Source of the DNA: Nocardia sp. NBC_00403 | GTDB lineage: Bacteria > Actinomycetota > Actinomycetes > Mycobacteriales > Mycobacteriaceae | Assembly (NCBI RefSeq): GCF_036046055.1 | Contig: NZ_CP107939.1 | Span: 8,184,001 to 8,248,000 of the forward strand | Reading direction: 5' to 3' | DNA length: 64,000 nucleotides | Shown here: one piece after another, positions 47,013-56,298 of the stretch | Numbering within the stretch: position 1 is the first letter of the stretch | Layout: each line of letters opens with the position of its first letter | Program-made: the position numbers and the translations under genes | Notes under the pieces: model-generated | Seen by the model: the letters and a program-made list of their open reading frames with translations, nothing else | Told to the model about the DNA's origin: nothing | Database searches by the model: none

Positions 47013-47018
47013 TAAAAT
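47013..47018 (+). promoter_or_regulatory. -10 element TAAAAT of mrp
   Basis: TAAAAT lies in the 20-bp spacer after the transglycosylase stop, 7 nt before the ATG, so mrp can be transcribed on its own. Confidence 0.5.
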
Positions 47019-47025
47019 TACTGCC

Positions 47026-48162
47026 ATGTCAGTGGTAACGGAAGCGGATGTGCGGGGAGCCCTCGCGAAGGTCGACGACCCGGAGATCCGCAAGCCGATC
47101 ACCGAACTCGGCATGGTGAAGAGCATTGCGATCGGCGTGGACAGCAATGTCCACATCGAGATCTTCTTGACGACCGCGGGCTGCCCGCTGCGCACCGAGA
47201 TCACGCAGCGGGTCACCAAGGCGGTGGCCGACGTCGCCGGCGTCGGCGCCATCACGGTCGAGCTCGATGTGATGAACGACGAGCAGCGCACCAACCTGCG
47301 CAAGCAGCTGCGCGGCGATTCGGCCGATCCGGTGATCCCGTTCGCCCAGCCCGGCTCGCTCACCCGCGTGTACGCGGTCGCCTCCGGCAAGGGCGGCGTC
47401 GGAAAGTCCAGTGTCACCGTCAATCTCGCGGCCGCCATGGCCGCGCGCGGCCTCTCGGTCGGCGTGCTGGACGCGGACATCTACGGCCACTCCATCCCAC
47501 GCATGCTCGGCACCGACGCCCGCCCGACCCAGGTCGAGCGAATGATCATGCCGCCGCAGGCCCACGGCGTGAAGATGATCTCGATCGCACAATTCACCCA
47601 GGGCAATACGCCTGTGGTGTGGCGCGGCCCGATGCTGCACCGCGCGCTGCAACAGTTCCTCGCCGATGTTTTCTGGGGCGACCTGGACGTGCTGCTGCTC
47701 GACCTGCCGCCCGGCACCGGCGATATCGCCATCTCCATCGCCCAGCTCATTCCCGGCGCCGAGATCCTGGTCGTCACCACCCCGCAGATCGCCGCCGCGG
47801 AGGTCGCCGAGCGCGCGGGCGCCATCGCACTGCAGACCCGGCAGCGCATCGCGGGCGTCATCGAAAACATGTCCTGGCTCGACCTGCCCGACGGCAGCCG
47901 GATGGAGCTCTACGGCTCCGGCGGCGGCCAGATCGTTTCCGAACGGCTCACCCGCGCCGTCGGCGCCGATGTCCCACTGCTCGGTCAGATCCCGATCGAA
48001 CAGGCGGTGCGGGAAGCGGGCGACGAAGGCATCCCCATCGTGCTCAGCGCTCCGGAGAGCGCGGCAGGCAAGGCGCTGCTCGACGTCGCCGACAAGCTCG
48101 CCGTCCGCCGCCGCGGCCTTGCGGGCATGTCCCTCGGCATCGACACCACCCGGCACCTGTAG
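47026..48162 (+). CDS. mrp: Mrp/ApbC iron-sulfur cluster carrier ATPase
   Basis: A 378-aa P-loop ATPase. The N-terminal 90 residues are a MIP18/DUF59 domain (EADVRGALAKVDDPEIRKPITELGMV), then the deviant Walker A GKGGVGKSSVT near residue 123, the switch region DADIYGHSIPRMLG and LDVLLLDLPPGTGD. It carries Fe-S clusters to apoproteins in the cytoplasm. Leaderless start at ATG 47026; the upstream frame belongs to the end of the transglycosylase gene. The usual CxxC of the family was not found. Confidence 0.93.
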   Translation: MSVVTEADVRGALAKVDDPEIRKPITELGMVKSIAIGVDSNVHIEIFLTTAGCPLRTEITQRVTKAVADVAGVGAITVELDVMNDEQRTNLRKQLRGDSADPVIPFAQPGSLTRVYAVASGKGGVGKSSVTVNLAAAMAARGLSVGVLDADIYGHSIPRMLGTDARPTQVERMIMPPQAHGVKMISIAQFTQGNTPVVWRGPMLHRALQQFLADVFWGDLDVLLLDLPPGTGDIAISIAQLIPGAEILVVTTPQIAAAEVAERAGAIALQTRQRIAGVIENMSWLDLPDGSRMELYGSGGGQIVSERLTRAVGADVPLLGQIPIEQAVREAGDEGIPIVLSAPESAAGKALLDVADKLAVRRRGLAGMSLGIDTTRHL

Positions 48163-48191
48163 TTCCCTGCTTGCCGGGCGAACGGATGTAA

Positions 48192-48210
48192 CTCGGACCG
48201 TGAGTCCGAG
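48192..48210 (+). terminator. Weak hairpin after mrp
   Basis: CTCGGAC and GTCCGAG form a 7-bp stem with a 5-nt loop, 30 bp after the mrp stop. No T-run. Confidence 0.35.
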
Positions 48211-48395
48211 CTGATCGTTACTCGGGTTCGTACGCGGCTCACGCTGGTACCACCACCCCCGGACCACGGACACACTGTCGATGCAATCGCGCAGCCCCTG
48301 CGCCGAGCGTAGTCAAATGGTGGTTCGTAGACCTCGCCTGATCTCGACGACTGATTTCCGCGGGACGAGATGTGACCGCTGTCGGGGGGTGCCAA

Positions 48396-48401
48396 TAAGC
48401 T
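48396..48401 (+). promoter_or_regulatory. -10 element TAAGCT of DivIVA-like gene
   Basis: TAAGCT precedes the ATG at 48409 by 7 nt. Confidence 0.45.
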
Positions 48402-48408
48402 CGGTGGC

Positions 48409-48729
48409 ATGCTCACGCTGCTGTTGTATGTGCTGATCGTCGGCTTGGTCGCCGCGGTGCTATTTCTTGTCGCCAGTGCGGTGTTCGGACGGTCGGAGGA
48501 GCTCGGACCGTTGCCGGAGGGGACGACGGCGACCGTGCTTCCGGTGGAGGGGATCTCCGGAGCGGACGTGCGGGCGTTGCGCTTTCAGCAGGTGGTGCGC
48601 GGCTACAAGGCCGGTGAGGTGGACTGGGCGTTGACCAGGCTGGCCGCCAGGATCGATGAGTTGCAGATACAGCTTGCGGAGGCGCGCAGCCTCCCGCGGC
48701 AGGTTTCGGTCACGCCGGAGTCGAAGTGA
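48409..48729 (+). CDS. DivIVA-domain membrane protein
   Basis: A 106-aa protein. One N-terminal membrane helix (LLLYVLIVGLVAAVLFLVASAVFG) is followed by the DivIVA-type motif RFQQVVRGYKAGEVDWALTRLAARIDELQ. Likely a cell-pole or septum scaffolding protein. Same position, next to tag, as Rv1209 in M. tuberculosis. Its stop overlaps the tag start by 4 bp. Confidence 0.82.
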   Translation: MLTLLLYVLIVGLVAAVLFLVASAVFGRSEELGPLPEGTTATVLPVEGISGADVRALRFQQVVRGYKAGEVDWALTRLAARIDELQIQLAEARSLPRQVSVTPESK

Positions 48730-49367
48730 GTGCCGGTGGCGATACGGCAGGCGACGGCCTGATCCGCTGCCCGTGGTCGGAGGCCTCCCAGCTCTACCGT
48801 GACTACCACGATCACGAATGGGGCAGGCCGCTGCACGGCGCGGACGCGATGTTCGAACGGGTCTGCCTCGAAGCGTTCCAATCGGGGCTCTCGTGGATCA
48901 CCATCCTGCGCAAACGACCCGCCTTCCGGACCGCATTCGCCGGGTTCGAGATCAGTAAGGTCGCCGCGTTCGGCGATGACGATGTGGCGCGGTTGCTCGC
49001 CGACGCCGGCATCGTGCGCAACCGGTCCAAGATCGTCGCCGCCATCGCCAACGCGCGCGTGGCCCTCGACCTCGATATCGGTCTCGACGAGTTGATCTGG
49101 TCGTTCGCACCGCCGCCGCGCCCGCGCCCGCGGCAGGTCGCCGATGTGCCCGCGATCACCACCGAATCCGTAGCTCTGGCAAAAGAATTGAAGCGACGTG
49201 GGTTCCGTTTCGTCGGCCCGACAACCGCCTACGCACTGATGCAGGCGACCGGAATGGTCGACGATCACCTGGCCGATTGCTGGGTCGATGGTGACCTGTC
49301 CAACACAGGTCGAGCGGTCACATTTCGAACTCAGGTATCCGTCCACAACAGCGATAGGGAAGAATAG
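48726..49367 (+). CDS. tag: DNA-3-methyladenine glycosylase I
   Basis: A 213-aa TAG enzyme: RCPWSEAS, YHDHEWGRPL, FERVCLEAFQSGLSWITILRKR with the expected Trp/Glu pocket, and GFRFVGPTTAYALMQATGMVDDHLADCW holding the zinc-binding His and Cys. It removes 3-methyladenine from DNA to start base-excision repair. The GTG start overlaps the previous stop (GTGA). The C-terminal 20 residues are poorly conserved. Confidence 0.93.
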   Translation: MSAGGDTAGDGLIRCPWSEASQLYRDYHDHEWGRPLHGADAMFERVCLEAFQSGLSWITILRKRPAFRTAFAGFEISKVAAFGDDDVARLLADAGIVRNRSKIVAAIANARVALDLDIGLDELIWSFAPPPRPRPRQVADVPAITTESVALAKELKRRGFRFVGPTTAYALMQATGMVDDHLADCWVDGDLSNTGRAVTFRTQVSVHNSDREE

Positions 49368-49469
49368 GACCGGTGTAGCTCGCCAAATGCCGGCGAGCTC
49401 ACTGGTTGGTGACAACTGGAGTTCCAAGAAAGTGCGCAGCATACCGCGCAGATCTGGAGGGAGCAGAGG

Positions 49470-49637
49470 ATGGCGGCCATGAAGCCCCGCACCGGGGACG
49501 GTCCCCTCGAGGCAACCAAGGAAGGGCGTGGAATCGTCATGCGGGTTCCACTCGAGGGTGGCGGGCGTTTGGTCGTAGAGCTCACGCCGGATGAGGCAGC
49601 AGCGCTTGGTGACGAATTGAAGAGTGTCACCAGCTAG
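49470..49637 (+). CDS. DUF3117 small protein (Rv1211-like)
   Basis: A 55-aa protein starting MAAMKPRTGDGPLEATKEGRG and ending GDELKSVTS, nearly identical to a small protein conserved across actinobacteria. RBS GGAGGGAG lies 5-7 nt before ATG 49470; a second ATG is at 49479. The sequence KEGRGIVMRVPLEGGGRLVVELTPDEAAAL forms a beta-beta-alpha pattern. Function unknown. Its end overlaps the next gene by 14 bp. Confidence 0.9.
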   Translation: MAAMKPRTGDGPLEATKEGRGIVMRVPLEGGGRLVVELTPDEAAALGDELKSVTS

Positions 49638-50475
49638 TCGCTCGGCGCTTGCTGATGTGGCCGGTCTATTGGCCTGCCCCGAATGCGGTCTCGGATTCGA
49701 GCCGCAGGATCGAGTGCTGCGCTGCGGAGCCGGGCACAGCTTCGACATAGCCCGGCAGGGTTACGTCAGTCTGTTGACCGGCGCGTCGACCAAGATGACC
49801 GGTGATACCGCGGCGATGCTCGACGCGCGTGCCGCATTTCAAGGTAAGGGACATTTCGCGCCGATCGCCGTTGCGGTCGCCGCGGCGATCGGTTCGACGT
49901 CCGGCACAGTGCTGGAGGTCGGCGCAGGCACCGGCTATTACCTTGCCGGTGTGCTCGACGGCGCGCCGGACGCCCGCGGGGTCGCGCTGGACGTGGCCAA
50001 GCCCGCGGCTCGGCGCAACGCTCGTGCGCATCCGCGCGCCGCGTCGGTGCTCGCCGACGCCTGGCGCGGACTGCCGATCCGGGACGGCGCGCTGAGCCGG
50101 GTGCTCTCGGTATTCGCGCCACGCAATCCCGGTGAGGTCGCCCGAGTGCTCGGCGTGGACGGCAGTTTTATTGTCGCCACCCCCACCGAACGCCATCTGG
50201 CCGAGTTGATCCAGCCGCTCGGCATGCTGACGGTGGACCCGGACAAGGATCGTAGGCTCGGCGCGGCCATGTCCGGCCATTTCGATGCCATCGACCGCAC
50301 GCTCGTCGAGTACTCGATGAAACTCGATCGGGCCGACGTGGCCGATGTGGTCGCGATGGGCCCGTCCGGTCACCATGCCGACCACGCCGACGACCCGCGC
50401 ATCGCTGCCATGCCCGAGACCGTTGAGGTCACCGCGTCCGTTCTGGTGTCCAGCTACCGCAAACCGCTCGGCTAG
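49624..50475 (+). CDS. 23S rRNA (guanine-N1) methyltransferase, RlmA type
   Basis: A 283-aa methyltransferase. An N-terminal zinc ribbon (CPECGLGFEPQDRVLRCGAGHSF; three Cys and His) is followed by YVSLLTG and the SAM motif VLEVGAGTGYYLAGVL near residue 98. Family enzymes methylate G745/G748 of 23S rRNA; the G748 type gives resistance to tylosin-like macrolides. The GTG start lies within the last codons of the DUF3117 gene; no later start precedes the zinc ribbon except a GTG at 49654. Convergent with glgA, 7 bp apart. Confidence 0.88.
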   Translation: MSPASRSALADVAGLLACPECGLGFEPQDRVLRCGAGHSFDIARQGYVSLLTGASTKMTGDTAAMLDARAAFQGKGHFAPIAVAVAAAIGSTSGTVLEVGAGTGYYLAGVLDGAPDARGVALDVAKPAARRNARAHPRAASVLADAWRGLPIRDGALSRVLSVFAPRNPGEVARVLGVDGSFIVATPTERHLAELIQPLGMLTVDPDKDRRLGAAMSGHFDAIDRTLVEYSMKLDRADVADVVAMGPSGHHADHADDPRIAAMPETVEVTASVLVSSYRKPLG

Positions 50476-50482
50476 CCGTGCC

Positions 50483-51733
50483 TCACGATTTACGGACCTG
50501 TTCGTAGACCTCGACCGTGTAGGCGGCGATCTGGAGCCAGTCGAATTCGGCGATCGCCCGCGCGCGGCCGGCAGCCCCGAATTCCGCGGCGAGAACCGGA
50601 TCGCCCGCGACCTCGTTCACTGTCGCTGCCAATGCCCGCTCGTAATCCGGCGTGGTGCTGGGGTCATAGTGCACCAAGCGTCCGGTCGCACCGTCGGCGA
50701 CGACCTCGGGGATGCCGCCGACGTTGGAGGCGACCACCGCCGTCGCGCATGCCATCGCCTCCAGGTTCACGATGCCGAGCGGCTCGTACACCGAAGGACA
50801 GACGAAGACCGTCGCGGCCGCGAGTATCTGCCGGATCTGCTCGGTGGGCAGCATCTCGCGCACCCAGAACACATTGCCGCGGTTGTGCTGCAACTCGGCG
50901 ACGGCCGCGGACACCTCTGCTTCCAGCTCCCTGGTGTCGGCTGCGCCCGCACATAACACCAGCTGGATTTCCGGATCGAAATCCCGTGCCGCCGCGAGCA
51001 GATGACCGACGCCCTTCTGCCGGGTGATCCGGCCGACAAAGGCCGCGATCGGCCGGTCGGTACGCACCCCCAGCTCGGTCAGGATCGACGGGGAACCGGT
51101 CGCGGGCGGTCCGGGATGCCAGACCGCGGCGTCGATGCCGTTGTGCACCACATGAACCCGGTCCGGGTCGATCGCCGGATAGGCGTCGAGCACGTCGTGG
51201 CGCATGCCCTCGCTCACCGCGATGATGGCGTCGGCATGTTCGACCGCATTGCGTTCCGACCACGACGAGAGCCGGTAGCCGCCGCCGAGCTGTTCGGCCT
51301 TCCACGGCCTACGCGGCTCCAGCGAATGAGCGGTCACCACGTGCGGAATCCCGTACAGCGTGGCGGCGAGATGCCCGGCGAGCCCGGTGTACCAGGTGTG
51401 CGAATGCACCACGTCCACCTGCCCTGCGGCGTCGGCCATCCGCAGCTGGGCCGACATCATCTGCAATGCGGCATTGGCGGCGTAGAGCATCGGATCCGGT
51501 TGGTGCACCACCGCTTCGGTGCGCGGCACACCCATGCAGTGCACGGTCACCTCGCACAACTGCCGCAATTGTGCGGCCAACTGAGTGACGTGCACGCCCG
51601 CACCGCCGTACACCTCCGGCGGGTACTCGCGCGTCAACATCGCGACCCGAAGCCGGTCCTGCGCAAGGCCGTGGTCGGTTCGCTCCTGCCCGGATCCTGC
51701 CGCCGAGCGCGCGCCCTCCGTGCCGAAACTCAC
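50483..51733 (-). CDS. glgA: Glycogen synthase/maltose-1-phosphate synthase, GT4 family
   Basis: A 416-aa GT-B glycosyltransferase: N-terminal [26 protein letters not shown], and the donor-site motif [13 protein letters not shown]. In mycobacteria this enzyme (also called GlgM) uses ADP-glucose made by GlgC and Glc-1-P to make maltose-1-phosphate for GlgE. Divergent from glgC. The GTG start has TAGTTT 6 nt upstream, so leaderless. Confidence 0.93.
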   Translation of the reverse strand: MSFGTEGARSAAGSGQERTDHGLAQDRLRVAMLTREYPPEVYGGAGVHVTQLAAQLRQLCEVTVHCMGVPRTEAVVHQPDPMLYAANAALQMMSAQLRMADAAGQVDVVHSHTWYTGLAGHLAATLYGIPHVVTAHSLEPRRPWKAEQLGGGYRLSSWSERNAVEHADAIIAVSEGMRHDVLDAYPAIDPDRVHVVHNGIDAAVWHPGPPATGSPSILTELGVRTDRPIAAFVGRITRQKGVGHLLAAARDFDPEIQLVLCAGAADTRELEAEVSAAVAELQHNRGNVFWVREMLPTEQIRQILAAATVFVCPSVYEPLGIVNLEAMACATAVVASNVGGIPEVVADGATGRLVHYDPSTTPDYERALAATVNEVAGDPVLAAEFGAAGRARAIAEFDWLQIAAYTVEVYEQVRKS

Positions 51734-51739
51734 CGGTTC

Positions 51740-51745
51740 AAACTA
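51740..51745 (-). promoter_or_regulatory. -10 element TAGTTT of glgA
   Basis: On the minus strand TAGTTT precedes the GTG by 6 nt. It faces the glgC promoter 43 bp away. Confidence 0.5.
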
Positions 51746-51788
51746 GACGCTCGGGTCGCAGGGGGCCACTCTCGCCCGCCCGGCGCGG

Positions 51789-51794
51789 TAGTTT
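51789..51794 (+). promoter_or_regulatory. -10 element TAGTTT of glgC
   Basis: TAGTTT precedes the GTG at 51802 by 7 nt. The same hexamer drives glgA, suggesting matched expression. Confidence 0.5.
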
Positions 51795-51801
51795 GGCAGG
51801 T

Positions 51802-53016
51802 GTGAGGAGCCAGCCGCACGTACTCGGGATCGTGCTCGCCGGTGGCGAGGGCAAGCGCCTGTTTCCACTCACCGCGGACCGGGCAAAGCCTGCCGTTCCT
51901 TTCGGGGGCGCCTACCGACTCATCGACTTCGTCCTCAGCAACCTGGTCAATGCGGGTTTTCTGCGACTGTGTGTGCTCACGCAGTACAAGTCGCACTCGC
52001 TGGACCGGCATATCTCGCAGACCTGGCGACTATCGGGCTTCGGTGGCGAATACATCACCCCGGTCCCGGCTCAGCAGCGCCTCGGTCCACGCTGGTACAC
52101 CGGCAGCGCCGACGCGATCATGCAGTCGCTGAACCTGATCTACGACGAGGACCCCGACTACATCGTGGTGTTCGGCGCCGACCACGTGTACCGGATGGAC
52201 CCGGAGCAAATGCTTGCCGCACATATCGATTCCGGCGCGGGCGTCACCGTGGCCGGCATCCGGGTGCCGCGCAGCGAGGCAAGCGCGTTCGGCTGCATCG
52301 ACTCCGACGAGTCCGGCCGGATCACCCAGTTCCTGGAGAAGCCCGCGCATCCGCCCGGCACCCCCGACGACCCGAACATGACCTTCGCCTCCATGGGCAA
52401 TTATGTGTTCACCACCAAGGTGCTGGTGGATTCGATCCGCGCGGACGCCGATAACTCCGACTCCGACCACGATATGGGCGGCGACATCATTCCCTCGCTG
52501 GTCGCAGCGAGCGAGGCCGCCGTCTACGACTTCGCGGACAACGATGTCCCCGGCGCCACCGACCGCGACCGTGGCTACTGGCGCGATGTCGGCACCATTG
52601 ATGCCTTCTACGAGGCGCATATGGATCTGGTTTCGGTGCATCCGGTGTTCAACCTCTACAACAAGCACTGGCCGATCCGCGGTGCCGCCGAGAACCTGCC
52701 GCCCGCGAAGTTCGCGCAAGGCGGTCTGGCACAGGAGTGCATCATCGGCTCCGGCTGCATTCTCTCGGCCGCCACTGTCCGCAACTCGGTGCTCAGCTCC
52801 AATGTGATGATCGATGACGGCGCAACCATCGAGGGCAGCGTCCTGATGCCCGGTGTACGCGTCGGTCGCGGCGCGGTTGTGCGCCGCGCCATCCTGGACA
52901 AGAACGTGGTGGTCGGCGAGGGCGAAATCATCGGCGTCGATCTGGATCGCGACCGCGAACGCTTCGCGGTGAGCCACGGCGGCGTCGTCACCGTGGGCAA
53001 GGGCGTGTGGGTCTAG
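51802..53016 (+). CDS. glgC: Glucose-1-phosphate adenylyltransferase
   Basis: A 404-aa enzyme from GTG 51802 (MRSQPHVLG). Signatures: [50 protein letters not shown], and the C-terminal left-handed beta helix ([30 protein letters not shown]). It makes ADP-glucose from Glc-1-P and ATP, feeding the divergent glgA. Ends overlapping the convergent small gene by 4 bp. Confidence 0.96.
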   Translation: MRSQPHVLGIVLAGGEGKRLFPLTADRAKPAVPFGGAYRLIDFVLSNLVNAGFLRLCVLTQYKSHSLDRHISQTWRLSGFGGEYITPVPAQQRLGPRWYTGSADAIMQSLNLIYDEDPDYIVVFGADHVYRMDPEQMLAAHIDSGAGVTVAGIRVPRSEASAFGCIDSDESGRITQFLEKPAHPPGTPDDPNMTFASMGNYVFTTKVLVDSIRADADNSDSDHDMGGDIIPSLVAASEAAVYDFADNDVPGATDRDRGYWRDVGTIDAFYEAHMDLVSVHPVFNLYNKHWPIRGAAENLPPAKFAQGGLAQECIIGSGCILSAATVRNSVLSSNVMIDDGATIEGSVLMPGVRVGRGAVVRRAILDKNVVVGEGEIIGVDLDRDRERFAVSHGGVVTVGKGVWV

Positions 53017-53369
53017 CCGACTCGGTCCGCATCCCGGGACTCGCCGGTGATCATGCCGCGCTCGGCTACCTCGGTCAGTCGAACCAGCGCCGCCGCAGCC
53101 GCCGACGCGCCCAGGCCGGCGCTGAGCAGTCCGACCCACAGGGCGTGCACAGAGACCGCGCGGACCACGGCGACCACCTCGTCGTCGAGCGGTGTGCCCC
53201 ACAGCTTCTCGACGGAGTCCGAATGTACGTCGCCGCTGACGTAATCCAGCACCGCTCGCCGTTGATGCTCACGGTGACCGGTGGCCTCGACGCGCTCGAA
53301 TCCGAGCGACTCGGCGACCTGCGCCGCGGCTGCCTCCCCGATATCCGAGGCCGACCTGTGGTGGCGCAT
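53013..53369 (-). CDS. Small hypothetical protein with one membrane segment
   Basis: A 118-aa protein from ATG 53369, which has GGGAGGGG 6 nt upstream. N-terminal [28 protein letters not shown], central [26 protein letters not shown], then a hydrophobic stretch [22 protein letters not shown]. No family recognised. It converges on glgC. Confidence 0.65.
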   Translation of the reverse strand: MRHHRSASDIGEAAAAQVAESLGFERVEATGHREHQRRAVLDYVSGDVHSDSVEKLWGTPLDDEVVAVVRAVSVHALWVGLLSAGLGASAAAAALVRLTEVAERGMITGESRDADRVG

Positions 53370-53577
53370 TCGTACCCCTCCCGCCTCATGAATGACACCC
53401 AGGCAATGGCGACGGGCCCCTCGGGGGCCGTTCCCCACTACCCGACCTATTCAGGATACGAACGGCCCAGCCGAACATCCGGACCTTTCGGCGCGGTGAT
53501 GCACGAACGACGCAGACGGCCGAATCTCATTGCGACGCCGCTGGACATCCGCCACAGAAGGCCCGAGGATTGGGGGC

Positions 53578-54078
53578 ATGATCAGGCGGGCCAGGCGCGA
53601 TCACGCGGGTGAGCAGGTGCACCGCTTGGCCGCATCATTACAGGTACCGCGCCCGTGGCGACTGGAGACGTTCATCGAACACGTCTGCGAGCGAGTGGGA
53701 AAGCCGATCGTGCTCATCCCCCAGCCGGATCTGGCCGACGGCAGCTTTCCGTGCGGGCTCGTTCTCGAACGCGCGGACAACATCGTCGTCACCTACGACG
53801 CGACGAGCTCGGGCTATCACGCCGACCACATCGTGCTGCACGAGATCGCTCACCTGCTGCTCGACCACGCGGGCTTGGTCTCACCGCAATCGAAAAGCCG
53901 TACCTTGCAGACGTTGTTCCCCGATATCGATGCCGACAGCGTGCTACGGGTGCTCGCGCGAACCGATTACGACGACGCCCACGAAAGCCAGGCGGAATTG
54001 TTCGCCTCGCTGATCCTGTCCGACACCGTCGGCGCCAGGTCGACGTCGTTCCTTGCTCGCGCGATCTTCCGCGACTGA
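53578..54078 (+). CDS. ImmA/IrrE family metallopeptidase
   Basis: A 166-aa protein from ATG 53578. The zinc motif HEIAHLLLDH (HExxH, about residues 96-105) and the C-terminal ESQAELFASLIL are typical of the COG2856 group. The N-terminal HTH domain often fused to such enzymes is absent. In other systems these peptidases cleave repressors after a stress or SOS signal. The next gene, a multi-TM protein, follows 13 bp after its stop; this pairing recurs in actinobacteria. Not in the M. tuberculosis order, so probably acquired. Confidence 0.83.
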   Translation: MIRRARRDHAGEQVHRLAASLQVPRPWRLETFIEHVCERVGKPIVLIPQPDLADGSFPCGLVLERADNIVVTYDATSSGYHADHIVLHEIAHLLLDHAGLVSPQSKSRTLQTLFPDIDADSVLRVLARTDYDDAHESQAELFASLILSDTVGARSTSFLARAIFRD

Positions 54079-54091
54079 CGCGACGACCGGG

Positions 54092-55282
54092 ATGAACTGG
54101 CTGCCCGCGATCGTCGACGGATATGCGTGGCTGACATTCGGCATTCGGACGCTCTGGTTCCGCTCGACCCTCGCCGACCGTCGGTTGAACAGGATCGTCT
54201 TTCTCAGCGCACTCGCGACCACACTGCGCCTTTCGGTAGTGCAGCATGTACTGACGACCTGGTCCGACGGCGTTCTCGCCAGCGCATTGCTGTACCAACT
54301 GGCCACCATCGCGGGCATGTACAACATGGCGACCGCCATGCTGCTGGCGCAGGCGCTGCACAACACCACCTCCCGGCCCCGGCTCGTCTATGCCACGGCA
54401 ACGGTATGCGCGATTGCCATGCTCAGCTGCGGCACCAGTGCACGCAGCATGGGGATCCCCGTGCACGATCAGGCCGGCTGGGCTCCGCTCGCCTTCTGGT
54501 TGTTCGTTCTGCCGGTGCCGATCTGGTCCACGGTCACGGTGCTGCGTCTCGGCATCGCCGAATTACGCACGCCATTGCGCAGGCGGGAGAGCGCGCTGTA
54601 CCTGATGCTCGGCGCATTGCTGTTCATCCTGGTCGCGGATGCGGTGTGGCTCACGGTGTCCGCGGCCTTCCAGGTCCACAGCACCAGCGATTGGCATCAG
54701 ACGCACGCCGTGCACAATTCGGCACGGACCAACGACACCATCCTGTTGCTGCTGCTCTGTGTCATCGCGACCATTCCCGGGCTCTCCCGGCTCGTCGAAT
54801 TGCTGTCGCTGGACAGTTGGTCGCGCAGGCGCAAACGACTGCTGCCGATGTGGTCGGATCTGACGGCCGCGTGCCCGGAGATCGTCCATCACGCACCCGC
54901 GCCCCCGGTCGCCCGCCGCAGCCGATACCTGGTGCATCGCACGGTGATCGAGGTCCGTGACAGTGTGCGGACCCTCGCGCAGTACGCGATGCCGAATCCG
55001 CCGCGGCTGGCGGCGGCCGTGGCCGACGGGACGCCGCCCGGTCCCGAACGCGAGGCCTTCGACCTTGCCGTGTGCCTCGCCATGGCGTGCACCGCGAAGC
55101 AACGTGGCGTCTCCGCAGCCGGAGTGGGTGCGCTGCGCCTGCCCCCGGCCCGCGATCTACTCGACGAGGTCGACCAACTCACCGCGATCGCCGCGCACTG
55201 GCCGCGCGCCCGCGTCCTCGCCCACCGATACAGCGGGCACCCGCAGCAGACCCCGCCGGCTAGCCGAACCCGCGGAAACTAG
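54092..55282 (+). CDS. Multi-TM MAB_1171c-family protein (DUF6545 type)
   Basis: A 396-aa protein from ATG 54092. About seven hydrophobic segments span residues 5-250 ([120 protein letters not shown]); the C-terminal 130 residues are cytoplasmic ([26 protein letters not shown]). Named a putative transporter in some annotations, but the layout also fits a sensor. Its 3' end overlaps the convergent methyltransferase by 4 bp. Confidence 0.78.
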   Translation: MNWLPAIVDGYAWLTFGIRTLWFRSTLADRRLNRIVFLSALATTLRLSVVQHVLTTWSDGVLASALLYQLATIAGMYNMATAMLLAQALHNTTSRPRLVYATATVCAIAMLSCGTSARSMGIPVHDQAGWAPLAFWLFVLPVPIWSTVTVLRLGIAELRTPLRRRESALYLMLGALLFILVADAVWLTVSAAFQVHSTSDWHQTHAVHNSARTNDTILLLLLCVIATIPGLSRLVELLSLDSWSRRRKRLLPMWSDLTAACPEIVHHAPAPPVARRSRYLVHRTVIEVRDSVRTLAQYAMPNPPRLAAAVADGTPPGPEREAFDLAVCLAMACTAKQRGVSAAGVGALRLPPARDLLDEVDQLTAIAAHWPRARVLAHRYSGHPQQTPPASRTRGN

Positions 55283-55911
55283 CCGCGTGAAGCACAGAGC
55301 AGGCCGTCACCGACCGGGATGAGCACACTGGTGAGCTCGGGGTCCTCGGCGATCGCCCGCGTGGCGGCACGCACAGCCTGGGTGGCGGGGTCGCGGTGGG
55401 TGGCATCGGGAACGCGACCGCCCAGCAGCGCATTGTGTAGCAGTATGGCGCCGCCTGCGCGTAGCAACCGCACGGCCTGGGCGACATACTGCGGATGCTC
55501 GAGCGGGGCCGCGTCGATGAAAACCAGGTCGTAGGCGCCGTCGGCGAGGCGAGGCAGTACATCGAGGGCACGACCGTTGATGAGCCTGGTGCGGGCGGGC
55601 AGGATCTCGGCCGTCCGGAACGCTTCCTTGGCGGCGCGCTGGTGTTCCGGCTCGGAATCGATGGTGGTCAGCGTCCCGTCCTCACGCATACCGTCCAGCA
55701 GCCACAATCCACTGATACCCGCGCCGGTGCCCACCTCGACGACCGTCCGCGCGCCGAGCAATTGCGCGTACATACTCAGCAGCGCCCCCACCGACGGTGC
55801 GACCGGCGAAGCACCGAGCTCGGTGGCCCGTTCGCGCGCACTGACGAGAATCTCGTCTTCCACGACGGATTCCTCCACGTAGGAGAGATTTCGCTCCAGG
55901 TTCGATGCCAC
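55279..55911 (-). CDS. SAM-dependent O-methyltransferase (Rv1220c-like)
   Basis: A 210-aa class-I methyltransferase of the O-methyltransferase_3 type: motif [16 protein letters not shown] near residue 59, [33 protein letters not shown] and [11 protein letters not shown] catechol-type O-methyltransferase, substrate unknown. The GTG start has TAGCCT 6 nt upstream. Divergent from sigE, the same arrangement as in M. tuberculosis. Confidence 0.9.
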   Translation of the reverse strand: MASNLERNLSYVEESVVEDEILVSARERATELGASPVAPSVGALLSMYAQLLGARTVVEVGTGAGISGLWLLDGMREDGTLTTIDSEPEHQRAAKEAFRTAEILPARTRLINGRALDVLPRLADGAYDLVFIDAAPLEHPQYVAQAVRLLRAGGAILLHNALLGGRVPDATHRDPATQAVRAATRAIAEDPELTSVLIPVGDGLLCASRG

Positions 55912-55917
55912 CTAAGC

Positions 55918-55923
55918 AGGCTA
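55918..55923 (-). promoter_or_regulatory. -10 element TAGCCT of methyltransferase gene
   Basis: On the minus strand, 6 nt before the GTG start at 55911. Confidence 0.45.
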
Positions 55924-56091
55924 TCTCGCGAGTACGTATGTCCGCGTTTCCAGCACACAACTGCGTGCGTCGAATCTTGCCGCCACACCGCGGCGGGCAA
56001 TTGCGCACTTTCGGGCTTATGTACCGCACACCTGGCAACAACGACGGTGTACGACGCGATAACCGATTAAGAAGTGCCGCTCCCGGCAGAT

Positions 56092-56110
56092 TCTCAGGTG
56101 TCCCTCAGGG
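56092..56110 (+). promoter_or_regulatory. Candidate MprA-type direct repeat upstream of sigE
   Basis: TCTCAGGT-GTC-CCTCAGGG is a direct repeat with 11-bp spacing, like the loosely conserved 8-bp half-sites described for MprA, which activates sigE in M. tuberculosis. Inference by resemblance. Confidence 0.4.
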
Positions 56111-56298
56111 TCTCCATATCCGTGGCATATCGGAGCAAAGGAGAGTGAGCCTACGCAAGACCAGCTGACCGCCCGGTGCGGGACGCGGGAACAAGGACAT
56201 ACCGGTTGTCTGTTGTACCCGTCAGCAACGATCCGCAGATGCGGATCGGCGCCGAGTTCCAGAGCCAGCGGTCCCTAGTAGGAGGTAGCCCCATCCAC

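Noticed and set aside
56188..56215. ECF-type promoter GGAAC...GTT upstream of sigE
   Set aside because: Spacing between the boxes does not fit the usual 16-18 nt well, and such short motifs occur by chance.
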